Shown piece after piece: positions 1 through 8,600 of a stretch of 38,169 nucleotides of DNA. A model generated the notes under the pieces. That model worked only from the letters and a program-made list of their open reading frames with translations. It was not told the DNA's origin and searched no databases. Made by a program: the position numbers and the translations under genes. How positions within the stretch are numbered: position 1 is the first letter of the stretch; each line of letters starts with the position of its first letter. This DNA comes from Candidatus Methanofastidiosum methylothiophilum (lineage in GTDB: Archaea; Methanobacteriota_B; Thermococci; Methanofastidiosales; Methanofastidiosaceae), in contig LNGC01000003.1 in assembly GCA_001587715.1 (NCBI GenBank), positions 1 to 38,169 on the forward strand. Direction: 5' to 3'.

Positions 1-563
1 CCGGCTAGGAAATGGCCAAACTCGCATGCAATGTATCCGCCACCTAAAATTACTACGCTTTTGGGAAGCTGATTTATCTCAAGAATACTTTCATTTGTTA
101 GGTAATCGATTTTTTCTAGGCCCTTAACATTTGGAATAAGAGGCCTTGCACCCGCAGCAATGAATATCTTCTCGCCAATAATCTTTTTTCCACTTACTTC
201 TATTGTGTAGTCGTCTACAAAATATCCAGTTTCATCATAAAAATCAAGATTTTTTGTCTGATTTATTCCTTCCCTCATCTGGTTCCTGTCTTCAGCAATA
301 GAAGATCTCATTCGTTCCATTATTTCTCTAAAACGAATTTTAGTGATATCGGCCTCCACACCAAGTTTTTTTGAGTTTTCAATTTCTGCAACTCTATCTG
401 CAGGAAAAATTAGTAATTTTGAGGGTATACATCCCAAATTTAAACATGTTCCACCAAGGGGGCCCTTATCTACAACGGCCACTTTAAATCCATTTGAAAG
501 TGCATCACTTGCTATCCCCATCCCAGCGCCTGAACCAATAACTAAAACATCATATCTTTTCAT
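1..563 (-). CDS. Dihydrolipoamide dehydrogenase-like FAD/NAD disulfide oxidoreductase, C-terminus cut off by window edge
   Basis: The first 187 residues are visible and the rest lies beyond base 1. The N-terminus carries an FAD Rossmann motif (GSGAGM, residues 10-15). The redox-active disulfide motif GGTCLNLGCIPSK follows, with cysteines at 40 and 45. The NAD-binding glycine motif (LGGGYIACEFG) is just before the edge. This is the class I pyridine nucleotide-disulfide oxidoreductase family: dihydrolipoamide dehydrogenase, mycothione reductase, mercuric reductase. The substrate cannot be told because the dimer interface domain is missing. No lipoyl-enzyme genes are visible nearby, so a role in a 2-oxoacid dehydrogenase complex is unsupported. 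The ATG at 563 is preceded by AGGTG six bases upstream and by a TATA-like sequence near 604-614. Family call is firm; specific function is open. Confidence 0.9.
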   Translation of the reverse strand, partial: MKRYDVLVIGSGAGMGIASDALSNGFKVAVVDKGPLGGTCLNLGCIPSKLLIFPADRVAEIENSKKLGVEADITKIRFREIMERMRSSIAEDRNQMREGINQTKNLDFYDETGYFVDDYTIEVSGKKIIGEKIFIAAGARPLIPNVKGLEKIDYLTNESILEINQLPKSVVILGGGYIACEFGHFLA

Positions 564-603
564 TTTTACACCTAAATATATTTTAATAACAAACTAAAAA
601 TTA

Positions 604-614
604 ATTTATAATTT
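604..614 (-). promoter_or_regulatory. Putative TATA box of the flavoprotein gene
   Basis: On the minus strand this reads AAATTATAAAT. An archaeal TSS about 25 bases downstream would fall near 583, leaving a leader of about 20 bases that includes the AGGTG ribosome site. Confidence 0.4.
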
Positions 615-668
615 GTTATTAGATTTTAGACTATAATAATGTTATGCTTTATGTATATACTACCTAAA

Positions 669-678
669 ATATTTAAAT
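669..678 (+). promoter_or_regulatory. Putative TATA box of the GNAT gene
   Basis: The sequence AATATTTAAA-like lies about 60 bases before the ATG at 736, giving a predicted TSS near 700 and a short leader with GTGAT just before the start. AT-rich surroundings make this only moderately specific. Confidence 0.4.
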
Positions 679-735
679 CAAGAAGATATGTATCAATGAA
701 TAAAATAAAATTCTGATATCTATAAAAGTGATGCC

Positions 736-1227
736 ATGATCAAAATATTGGATAGTTATTTTCCAGGAGTTATTGGGAGGATAACTGAGCTTCATGCAAA
801 TTACTATTCTAAAAATTGGGGATTTGGCCTGTACTTTGAGTCAAAAGTTGCAACTGAACTATCCGAATTCTTAAACAGATTTGATAAAAATAGGGATGGA
901 ATCTGGGCAGCAGAAGTAAATGGTGAAATTGTTGGGTCAATAATAATTGATGGAAATAATTCAGATGGCAAAGGGGCAAGATTAAGGTGGTTCATACTTG
1001 ATTCTGAGTTTCAAGGAAGAGGAATTGGTAATTTATTAATGGACAAGGCTATTACTTTCTGTAAAGAAAAAGAATATGGGCGAGTATACCTTTGGACGTT
1101 TGCTGGACTCGATGCAGCAAAACACCTTTATGAAAAATATGGTTTCAAGTTATGCAAAGAGCATGAGGACAATCAATGGGGGAAAACAGTAAGTGAGCAG
1201 ATGTTTGAAGTATTTTTAGAAAAATAA
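736..1227 (+). CDS. GNAT-family N-acetyltransferase
   Basis: A 163-residue protein with the full GNAT fold. The acetyl-CoA pyrophosphate-binding motif A is QGRGIGNLL at about residues 95-103, preceded by the beta-4 strand ARLRWFILD. The late motif HLYEKYGFK sits near residues 135-143. GNAT enzymes move an acetyl group from acetyl-CoA to an amine on a small molecule or protein. The first 50 residues resemble the acetyltransferase domain often found fused to MarR regulators, but no helix-turn-helix domain is present here. The upstream ATG at 731 runs directly into a stop, so 736 is the start. It is followed by the transporter operon, which has its own promoter, so a functional link is not implied. 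The substrate is unknown. Confidence 0.85.
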   Translation: MIKILDSYFPGVIGRITELHANYYSKNWGFGLYFESKVATELSEFLNRFDKNRDGIWAAEVNGEIVGSIIIDGNNSDGKGARLRWFILDSEFQGRGIGNLLMDKAITFCKEKEYGRVYLWTFAGLDAAKHLYEKYGFKLCKEHEDNQWGKTVSEQMFEVFLEK

Positions 1228-1252
1228 ATTGAATTGGTTACCAAAACATATG

Positions 1253-1266
1253 AAGAGTATACTCTT
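1253..1266 (+). promoter_or_regulatory. Perfect 14-bp palindrome, candidate operator of the osmolyte transporter operon
   Basis: AAGAGTATACTCTT is a perfect inverted repeat just upstream of the CAAAACATTTAAG BRE/TATA element at 1270-1283. It sits about 40-50 bases before the expected TSS near 1305. That is a usual place for a regulator to act on the basal promoter. The binding protein is unknown. Confidence 0.5.
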
Positions 1267-1269
1267 GGG

Positions 1270-1283
1270 CAAAACATTTAAGT
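1270..1283 (+). promoter_or_regulatory. Putative BRE/TATA promoter of the ABC transporter operon
   Basis: CAAAACATTTAAGT has an A-rich BRE followed by a TATA-like octamer. The predicted TSS is near 1305, leaving about 8 bases before the ATG at 1313. A start at the upstream in-frame codon 1229 would lie before the promoter, which supports the 1313 start. Confidence 0.5.
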
Positions 1284-1312
1284 TAAACTTACTAAGAATA
1301 ATTGTGATAAAA

Positions 1313-2212
1313 ATGAAAAATAAATTATTTCTATCTACAATATTAATATTTGTCTTGGTTGTTGCATCAGCTGGATGTATAGGACAAGGCACAGAAAAGA
1401 AAATTGTAATAGGCACAATGCCATATAATGAGGAATATATCCTTGGGCATATGATCTCCTTATTATTAGAAGATGCCGGCTACAAAACTGAAGTCAAAGA
1501 AGGTCTTGGCGGCACACTTATTAATTACGAAGCACTAAAAAGAGAGCAGATTAATGTATTTGTTGGATACACCGGAGCTTTTTATAATACTGTTCTGAAA
1601 CTACCTGCACTAGATAACTGGGATCCCAATGTAGTATACAATGAAGTAGAAAAGGGATTAAAAGAAAAGGAAGGAATAACAGTTGTTACTAAACTTGGAT
1701 TTAAGAACAACTATGCAATCTCTGTTCCAAGAAGCTGGGCAGAAGAAAAAAATCTTACAAAGGTGAGTCAGCTTGCACCCTATGCACCGTCAATGGTACT
1801 TGGAACTGACATAGAGTATCCAACTGCTCCAGACGGACTTCCAACATTTGAAAAGGCATATGGATTCAAATTTAAAGATGTAAAATCAATGGAACCAACA
1901 CTTGTATATGAGGCCATAAAAAATAAACTAGTCGACGTTATCACTGGTTATACAACTGACAAGCGAGGAGAGCTATTTGATCTAGTAGTATTAGAGGATG
2001 ATAAAGGTGGGCTATTACCATACGATGCAATTATTATCACAACTACCTCATTTGCTAAAGACGAGGCAGTAGTTACAGTTCTAAAAAAACTTGAAGGAAA
2101 GATCGATGACAAAGCTATGGCCGACATGAATTATCAGTATGACATTGAGAAGAAAGAATCAAGGGATATTGCTAGGGCATTCTTAATCTCACAAGGGCTG
2201 ATTAAAAATTAA
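1313..2212 (+). CDS. Glycine betaine/choline-type ABC transporter substrate-binding lipoprotein (OpuAC/ProX-like)
   Basis: A 299-residue exported lipoprotein. The start is set at ATG 1313, where a short lysine-rich N-terminus precedes a hydrophobic stretch and a lipobox ending SAGC. The cysteine would be lipid-modified and anchor the protein outside the cell membrane. The in-frame upstream codon at 1229 would put 28 extra residues before the signal peptide. The mature part starts with KKIVIGTMPYNEEYILG, typical of the OpuAC family that binds quaternary ammonium osmolytes. It then shows the two-lobed pattern with VFVGYTGAFY and VITGYTTDKRG. It is the first gene of the four-gene importer cluster. 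Exact ligand (betaine, choline, carnitine, proline betaine) cannot be read from sequence by eye. Confidence 0.9.
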   Translation: MKNKLFLSTILIFVLVVASAGCIGQGTEKKIVIGTMPYNEEYILGHMISLLLEDAGYKTEVKEGLGGTLINYEALKREQINVFVGYTGAFYNTVLKLPALDNWDPNVVYNEVEKGLKEKEGITVVTKLGFKNNYAISVPRSWAEEKNLTKVSQLAPYAPSMVLGTDIEYPTAPDGLPTFEKAYGFKFKDVKSMEPTLVYEAIKNKLVDVITGYTTDKRGELFDLVVLEDDKGGLLPYDAIIITTTSFAKDEAVVTVLKKLEGKIDDKAMADMNYQYDIEKKESRDIARAFLISQGLIKN

Positions 2213-2215
2213 TAA

Positions 2216-2229
2216 TTTATTTTTTTATT
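2216..2229 (+). terminator. T-rich stretch after the binding-protein gene
   Basis: TTTATTTTTTTATT directly follows the stop codon at 2212. Archaeal RNA polymerase can stop at such U-tracts. Partial termination here would let the binding protein be made in excess over the membrane components, as is common for ABC importers. This is inference. Confidence 0.35.
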
Positions 2230-2241
2230 GGAGAGGGTAGA

Positions 2242-3369
2242 ACGAATAAATTTCTATCGAGCGAGTGCTTAGAATCTTTAAGATTTGAACATGTGACAAA
2301 AATATACAAAGAATCAAAAGCTATTAATGATCTTTCATTTGAAATATGCAAGGGAGAACTATTTGTAATATTGGGTTCAAGCGGTTCTGGGAAGACCACA
2401 ACTTTGAGGTTAATTAATAGGCTTATAGATCCAGATGAAGGAGCAGTTTATCTCAATAGTAATGATACTAAAACTATGGATCCAGTTAAGCTCAGACGAA
2501 AAATAGGGTATGTTATACAGCAGATTGGTCTTTTCCCGCACATGACGGTCAAAGATAATATTGGCCTAATACCTCGCCTAGAAAAATGGAAGGAAGAGGA
2601 TATTTCAAATAAAGTTGATGAACTTCTCACTCTTGTTGCGCTACCGCCTGATTTATTCAGATATCGTTATCCAAATCAATTGAGTGGGGGGCAACAACAG
2701 AGGGTGGGACTTGCAAGAGCACTTGTCATGGATCCACCATTATTACTCATGGACGAACCCTTTGGTGCACTCGATCCACTTTTAAGGATGCAGCTTCAAA
2801 ATGAATTTCTTTCAATAAAAAGAAAACTTGACAAAACAATAGTTTTTGTTACTCATGATATTGAAGAAAGTTTCATTTTAGCAGATAGAATTGGAGTCAT
2901 GCACGGAGGCAAAATGCTTCAGATTGGAACGCCTTCTGAACTATTATTTGAACCTTCAAATGAAATTGTCTCAAAGATAATTGGCGCAGAAAATAAATTC
3001 AAGGCAATAAGATTCCTTCAGGCAAAAGATGTAATGATTCCACTTGATAAGAGCTGTCTGATTGAATCAGATATTTCATGTAAAGAAACTATTAACATGA
3101 TGATTTCGCACAAGATAGATTCCTGTATAATAAAAAAATCAAACTCCGATATAGCTCAAGTCTCATTAATCGAGTTATTGAATGAGAAGGATAAAGCGAA
3201 ATCTATACTGGCCATTGGAAATAAATTAAATGTATTTGCATCAAACGATACGCTTTCATCAATAATATCACTTTTAAAATCATCAAATGAGTCAATGGCA
3301 GTAATTATTGATCGTGGCAATGTATTAGGGATTGTAAGAATTAATTCAGTTTTAATGAACTTAGTTTAG
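2242..3369 (+). CDS. Osmoprotectant ABC transporter ATP-binding subunit with C-terminal CBS-like region; start codon non-standard or mutated
   Basis: An ABC ATPase of the OpuA/OpuC/ProV type that powers osmolyte import. Counting from the GTG at 2293, it has Walker A GSSGSGKT (28-35), Q-loop QQIGLFPHMT, signature LSGGQQQR (130-137), Walker B LLLMDEP and the switch histidine in VTHD. Residues from about 245 form a degenerate tandem CBS region, which in OpuA senses ionic strength. Starting at 2293 would cut off the conserved first beta strand (LRFEHVTKIY), which is encoded just upstream in the same frame. No ATG, GTG or TTG exists in frame there. ACG at 2242, four bases after the ribosome-site-like GGAGAGGG at 2230-2237, is the best-placed candidate and gives 375 residues. 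A T-to-C change from ATG or a real ACG start would both explain this. Confidence 0.85.
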   Translation, partial: TNKFLSSECLESLRFEHVTKIYKESKAINDLSFEICKGELFVILGSSGSGKTTTLRLINRLIDPDEGAVYLNSNDTKTMDPVKLRRKIGYVIQQIGLFPHMTVKDNIGLIPRLEKWKEEDISNKVDELLTLVALPPDLFRYRYPNQLSGGQQQRVGLARALVMDPPLLLMDEPFGALDPLLRMQLQNEFLSIKRKLDKTIVFVTHDIEESFILADRIGVMHGGKMLQIGTPSELLFEPSNEIVSKIIGAENKFKAIRFLQAKDVMIPLDKSCLIESDISCKETINMMISHKIDSCIIKKSNSDIAQVSLIELLNEKDKAKSILAIGNKLNVFASNDTLSSIISLLKSSNESMAVIIDRGNVLGIVRINSVLMNLV

Positions 3370-3377
3370 GGGATATC

Positions 3378-4022
3378 TTGGCTGCTATATTGGACACTAT
3401 AATTTCAGTATGGACTACACATCAAATTACTTTGAGGACCATTCAGCACCTGCAAATGTTTTCTATCGCCTTGGCTATATCGATAATAATAGGTGTGGCA
3501 TTAGCAATTCTAGTTTACAGTAATCCTAGACTTGCCAATGTCTGGTTCAATGTGTTAAATATAATTGAAACTATACCTGAGTTAGCATTATTTATTTTTC
3601 TCTTACCTATCCTGGGGCTGGGGGAGAAGCCTACCATAGTCGCATGTATCTTGTATTCTATACTCCCAATTATGAGAAATGCCTATACTGGATTGGCCCA
3701 TGTCAGCAACGAATATATTGAAATAGCGAAGGCAATTGGCCTTACAAAAAATGAGATTCTATTAAAAATAAGACTCCCAATGGCCCTACCCTTGATAAGC
3801 AGCGGAATTAGAGTTGCAGTTGTATACATAATGGGAATTGTCACACTAGGAGGTCTAATCGCAGCCGGAGGTCTTGGAGTTCCTTTACAAGCAGGAATAT
3901 ACAGATACGATATCCCTGCCATAATAATTGCAGCCCTCTGGGTTGGGACACTTGGAGTTATTTTTGACTTTATAGCATGGGTTATAGAAAGTAGATTGGC
4001 AAGGAGGTTTAATCCTTGGTAG
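3378..4022 (+). CDS. Osmoprotectant ABC transporter permease (OpuCB-like)
   Basis: A 214-residue inner-membrane permease of the glycine betaine/carnitine/choline type. It has about five to six hydrophobic segments. The binding-protein-dependent transport signature is around EIAKAIGLTKNEILLKIRLPMALP, where the EAA-loop contacts the ATPase. It starts at TTG 3378 after GGGGAT and lies 8 bases after the ATPase stop. Two separate permease genes, rather than one, match the OpuC arrangement. The stop overlaps the next gene by 7 bases, which suggests translational coupling and a permease heterodimer. Confidence 0.9.
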   Translation: MAAILDTIISVWTTHQITLRTIQHLQMFSIALAISIIIGVALAILVYSNPRLANVWFNVLNIIETIPELALFIFLLPILGLGEKPTIVACILYSILPIMRNAYTGLAHVSNEYIEIAKAIGLTKNEILLKIRLPMALPLISSGIRVAVVYIMGIVTLGGLIAAGGLGVPLQAGIYRYDIPAIIIAALWVGTLGVIFDFIAWVIESRLARRFNPW

Positions 4023-4627
4023 CCTTACTCCCTCTTTTGGATGCTATTCTACAACATCTTACTTTGGTCTTTACATCGTTAGCAATAGGGATATCTTTAG
4101 CAACACCTCTTGCGATCCTTTCTGTTTTTTACAAACGTGTTTCTTATGTTGTTTTAACTATAATTAATATGGCCCAGAGCATCCCAAGTTTTGCCCTTGT
4201 TGCAATAATAGTTCCTTTAGTTGGAATAGGATTTGTACCAGGCATAGTTGCCATAGTTTTAGGGTCAATTGTACCCATTGTAAAGAATATGTATGTGGGT
4301 CTAGCAAAAACCGATATTGCACTTATTGATACGGGTAAGGGTATGGGATTGACAGATCTCCAGATAGTAAGATATGTAAGACTCCCTCTAGCATACCCTG
4401 CTATATTCGCAGGATTAAAATTTTCCGCTGTAATTGCCAATGGAATAGCAGTTTTAACAGCAATTATTGGGAGTGGGGGATTGGGGAGAGTAATATTTGA
4501 AGGATTAGCAAGTTTTAACATTAATAAAACTTTGAGTGGTGCAATACCTGCAATTCTAATAGCTTTATCCTTAGATATGATATTCTCGATAGCAGAAAAG
4601 AAATTAAAATCAAAATCAGTTTACTAA
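4016..4627 (+). CDS. Osmoprotectant ABC transporter permease (OpuCD-like)
   Basis: A 203-residue second permease, homologous in layout to the preceding gene. The EAA-loop region reads DTGKGMGLTDLQIVRYVRLPLAYP. It starts with TTG at 4016, placed seven bases after a full AAGGAGGT ribosome site at 4001-4008 that lies inside the end of the first permease gene. The last gene of the importer operon, it ends at 4627, directly against the convergent minus-strand gene that ends at 4628, with no spacer. Termination must therefore occur inside the opposing gene. The two permeases probably form the channel together with two ATPase subunits. Confidence 0.9.
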   Translation: MVALLPLLDAILQHLTLVFTSLAIGISLATPLAILSVFYKRVSYVVLTIINMAQSIPSFALVAIIVPLVGIGFVPGIVAIVLGSIVPIVKNMYVGLAKTDIALIDTGKGMGLTDLQIVRYVRLPLAYPAIFAGLKFSAVIANGIAVLTAIIGSGGLGRVIFEGLASFNINKTLSGAIPAILIALSLDMIFSIAEKKLKSKSVY

Positions 4628-5620
4628 CTACTTGTAAGATCCTAGTGTCTTCATGTAGTTCGCCCTTTCATATGCTGAAGGCTCTAAAACATTTCTTTGT
4701 GATATAAGACCCTGAATTGACTTTATTGAGTCGTATTCGTGGCTAGATAGCCAGTCTTTAACTTCAGATAAGACTTTTTCAATATGGTCAATGCCATTTT
4801 TTATCAAAGCAGAGGTCATCATTGAAACGTTTGCTCCGGCCATAATTGTTTTGATGACATCCGAGCCGGTGTGAACACCACCTGTGATTGCAATATCGGG
4901 CTTTATCTTTCCGTACATTATTGCGGCCCATCTTAATCTTAGTCTTAGCTCATCACTATTACTCAAAACAAGATTTGGAGTTATTTCGAGATTCTCAACA
5001 TCAATATCAGGCTGGTAAAACCTATTGAATATTACAAAAGCATCAGCACCAGCTTTTTCTAGATTTCTTAGTAAGTTAGGAGTTGAAGTAAAATAAGGGC
5101 TGAGTTTAACTGCCAACGGAATTTTAATTTTTTGTTTGACACTTTTGACAAGATTATAATAATTTTCTTCAATCTTTTCTGATTTTATTGAAACGTCAGT
5201 AGGTATGTAGTAAATGTTTAACTCTAATGCATCAGCACCGGCCTGTTCTATCTTTTGTGCATACTTTATCCATCCGCCTTCTGAAACTCCGTTTAAGCTT
5301 CCGATAATTGGTATGTCTAAACTTGCCTTTACTTCCTTTACAAGTTCAATATATTCATCGGGGGCAAACTTGAATTCTTTTATCTCAGGAAAATAAGTCA
5401 GGGCTTCTGCGTAGCTTTCTGTCCCCTGAAGTAAAAATTTATTCAACTCCTCTTGTTCAATTTCGAGCTGCTCCTCAAAAAGCGAGTGCAAAACAACTGC
5501 CGCAGCACCCGATCTCTCAGCTTTTTTGATATTCTTTGGATCTTCCCATAAGTATGAAGATGAAGCCACTATGGGATTCTTTAAATTAAGTCCCATGTAG
5601 CTTGTTGAAAGATCAATCAT
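4628..5620 (-). CDS. Dihydroorotate dehydrogenase-like FMN protein coupled to PFOR
   Basis: A 330-residue TIM-barrel flavoprotein of the dihydroorotate dehydrogenase superfamily (N-terminus MIDLSTSYMGLNLKNPIV; late phosphate-binding glycines in ITGGVHTG and MAGANVSMMT). The start at 5620 follows AGGAGG closely and overlaps the PFOR stop as ATGA, a strong sign of translational coupling. The longer in-frame reading from 5674 would lie inside PFOR and has no reason to be used. True pyrimidine DHODs have a defined catalytic base region that I cannot confirm here. Related genes next to single-chain PFOR are common in anaerobic bacteria, where they are annotated only as DHOD-like. A role tied to pyruvate/ferredoxin redox chemistry is inferred from that coupling. 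Pyrimidine synthesis is the alternative but no other pyr gene is nearby. Confidence 0.85.
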   Translation of the reverse strand: MIDLSTSYMGLNLKNPIVASSSYLWEDPKNIKKAERSGAAAVVLHSLFEEQLEIEQEELNKFLLQGTESYAEALTYFPEIKEFKFAPDEYIELVKEVKASLDIPIIGSLNGVSEGGWIKYAQKIEQAGADALELNIYYIPTDVSIKSEKIEENYYNLVKSVKQKIKIPLAVKLSPYFTSTPNLLRNLEKAGADAFVIFNRFYQPDIDVENLEITPNLVLSNSDELRLRLRWAAIMYGKIKPDIAITGGVHTGSDVIKTIMAGANVSMMTSALIKNGIDHIEKVLSEVKDWLSSHEYDSIKSIQGLISQRNVLEPSAYERANYMKTLGSYK

Positions 5621-8600
5621 TTTTCCTCCTCTTTTGGCTGTGGCATTTCTGACCAATATTTGTAGAAGTTCCATCTTTGTAGGACTTGTTTCTGTGACTC
5701 GTCTAAGAGTTTCTTTGCTACTTCAGGTTTGCTTCTGAGCAATATCTTGAATCTAGTTTCGTTGTAGATATATTTATCAAGAGTTATTGAAGGCTTGCCT
5801 GAGTCCAACTGAAGTGGATTTTTTCCCTCCTTCTCTAAATTTGGATTGTATCTCATCAGTGGCCAGTAACCAGACTGGACTGCAGCCTTCTGTTGATCAG
5901 GACCATGGATAAGATCATATCCTTGATTGATACAGTGTGCATAAGCTATAATAATTGATGTACCCTCGTATGCTTCTGCTTCTAGGAAGGCTTTTACTGT
6001 TTGAGCATTATTTGCACCGAAAGCAACTCTTGCTACGTATACATTTCCGTAGATCATCGCCATCATGGCAAGATCTTTCTTTGGTGTTGGTTTTCCTCCC
6101 ATTGCAAACTTTGCCACTGCACCAAGTGGTGTTGCCTTTGACATTTGGCCTCCTGTATTTGAGTAGACTTCTGTATCGAGAACAAGGATGTTGACATTTT
6201 TTCCTAGTGCAAGAACATGATCAAGACCCCCATACCCTATGTCATAGGCCCAACCGTCTCCTCCCAAAATCCAGACACTTTTTTTAACTAAAGAATCAGC
6301 TAAACTCAATAAATCCTTTGCTTCAGGCTTTTGCATCGACTTAAGTTTGGCCTTCAACAGCTTTACCATCTCTCGCTGCTTGTTTATTCCTGTCTCGGTA
6401 TCTTGATTTGTGTTTTTTAGTTCATATACAAGGTCCTTTCCCAAATCATCTGTAAGTTTTTCAACTAACTCCATTGCATATTCTTTTTGTTTATCAAGAG
6501 CCAATCTCATACCAAGACCAAACTCTGCAGTATCTTCGAAAAGAGAGTTGGACCATGTTGGGCCACGGCCATCCTTATTTGTGGTGTATGGTGTCGTTGG
6601 GAGATTTCCCCCATAAATCGATGAACATCCTGTTGCATTGGCTATTACAGCCCTATCTCCAAATAATTGTGTCATTAGCTTTACGTAAGGAGTTTGACCA
6701 CAACCTGAACAAGCCCCCGAAAATTCAAACAGAGGTTCTAAAAGCTGAATATCCTTTACAGTTGTAACATTTAATTTTTCACGGTCAACATAAGGGATAG
6801 ATTCAAAGAAATTCCAGTTTTCTTTTTCTCTATCGAGTATGGGGTCCTTAAATTCCATATTCACAGCTTTTAATTTGGGGTCCTGTTTGTTTTTTGCAGG
6901 ACATGTTTCATAACAAAGTTTGCATCCGGTACAGTCTTCTGGCGAAGCCTGAACAGTATAAATGAAATCCTTAAACTGTGAAAATTTTGCTTCAACGTGT
7001 TTGAATGAAGCCGGTGCACCCTTTAAAGAATTTTTTGAGTAGACTTTAGCCCTGATAACTGCATGTGGGCAGACAAATGTGCATTTACCACATTGTATAC
7101 AAGTTTCAGGATCCCACACTGGCACGTCAAGCGATATATTTCTCTTTTCCCACTTTGTTGTTCCAGTTGGATATGTACCATCATGGGGAAACGCACTCAC
7201 TGGGAGCTCGTCTCCCTTTCCGATAACCATTTTAGATATGGCATTTTTGACGTATGCTGGGGCTTCTTCCGGCATTGATGATTTCAAATAAAAGTTGCTT
7301 GTTACCTTTCCAGGTACCTTCACTTCGTAGAGATTGTCAATGGCCTTATCAATTGCCTCATAATTCATCTTTAATATTTTTTCTCCCTTGAGGCCGTATG
7401 TTTTTTCAGTAAACTTTTTTATTGACTTAATTGCATCTTCTTTTGGAATGACATTACTTAAGGCAAAAAAACATGTCTGCATAATTGTATTGATTCTAAC
7501 TCCAAGGCCTATATCCTTCGCTATATCATAAGCATCAATTGTATAAAATTTAATCTTCTTATCTATTATTTCCTGCTGGACGTTTCTTGGAAGCTGGTCC
7601 CATACTTCTTCCTTAGGGTAAGGACTATTCAAAAGGAATATCGAATTCTTTTCAGCAACATTTAGCATATCATATTTATCTAAAAATGAACATTGGTGGC
7701 ACGCCACAAAGTTCGCCTTATCTATTAGGTAAGGAGATCTTATTGGGTCTGGGCCAAATCGCAAATGTGAAATTGTAAGTGATCCGGCCTTTTTTGAATC
7801 ATAATAAAAGAAACCTTGTGCATAGTTGTCTGTTTCTTCACCAATTATTTTTATTGAGCTCTTGTTTGCACTTACTGTACCGTCAGCACCTAGGCCAAAG
7901 AACACTGCCCTTGTTCTGTTTTCAGGCTCAACGAAAAAGTTTGGGTCATAATCGAGACTTTGATGGGTTACATCATCATTAATTCCTACAGTAAATCTGT
8001 TCTTTGGATTTGGCTTCTTTAATTCATCAAACACAGCCTTTGCCATTGAAGGTTTAAACTCTTTTGAGGATAACCCGTAAATTCCTCCAATTATTTTTGG
8101 CATCTTTTCCATTTTTAACATACCATTTGAGAATGCTGAAGAAAGGGCAGTTGTAATGTCAAGGTAAAGAGGTTCTCCCAAAGCGCCAGGCTCTTTTGTT
8201 CTATCAAGAACTGCAATGCTTTTTACAGATAGAGGTAGTGATGAAATGAAGTGTTTCAAAGAAAAAGGTCTGAAAAGTCTTACTTTTAGGACTCCTACCT
8301 TTTCACCCTTCTTATTTAGGTAGTTCACAGTTTCTTCTACAGTTTCAGCACCGCTTCCCATGATAATAATAATTCTTTCAGCATCTGGAACCCCCTCGTA
8401 CTGGAAAAGTTTGTACTGTCTGCCAACAATCTTTGCAAATTTGTCCATAGCTTCCTGGACCAAATCTGGGCAGGAATTATAATAAGGATTTATTGTTTCT
8501 CTTGCCTGGAAAAATGTATCTGGATTATGGGATGTCCCCCTGATTACTGGATTATCCGGCGAGAGGGCTCTTGCCCTATGGGCCCTTACCAAATCCTCAT

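Noticed and set aside
1229-1312. Longer N-terminus for the binding lipoprotein
   Set aside because: The extra residues precede the signal peptide and the promoter, and would destroy lipoprotein export.
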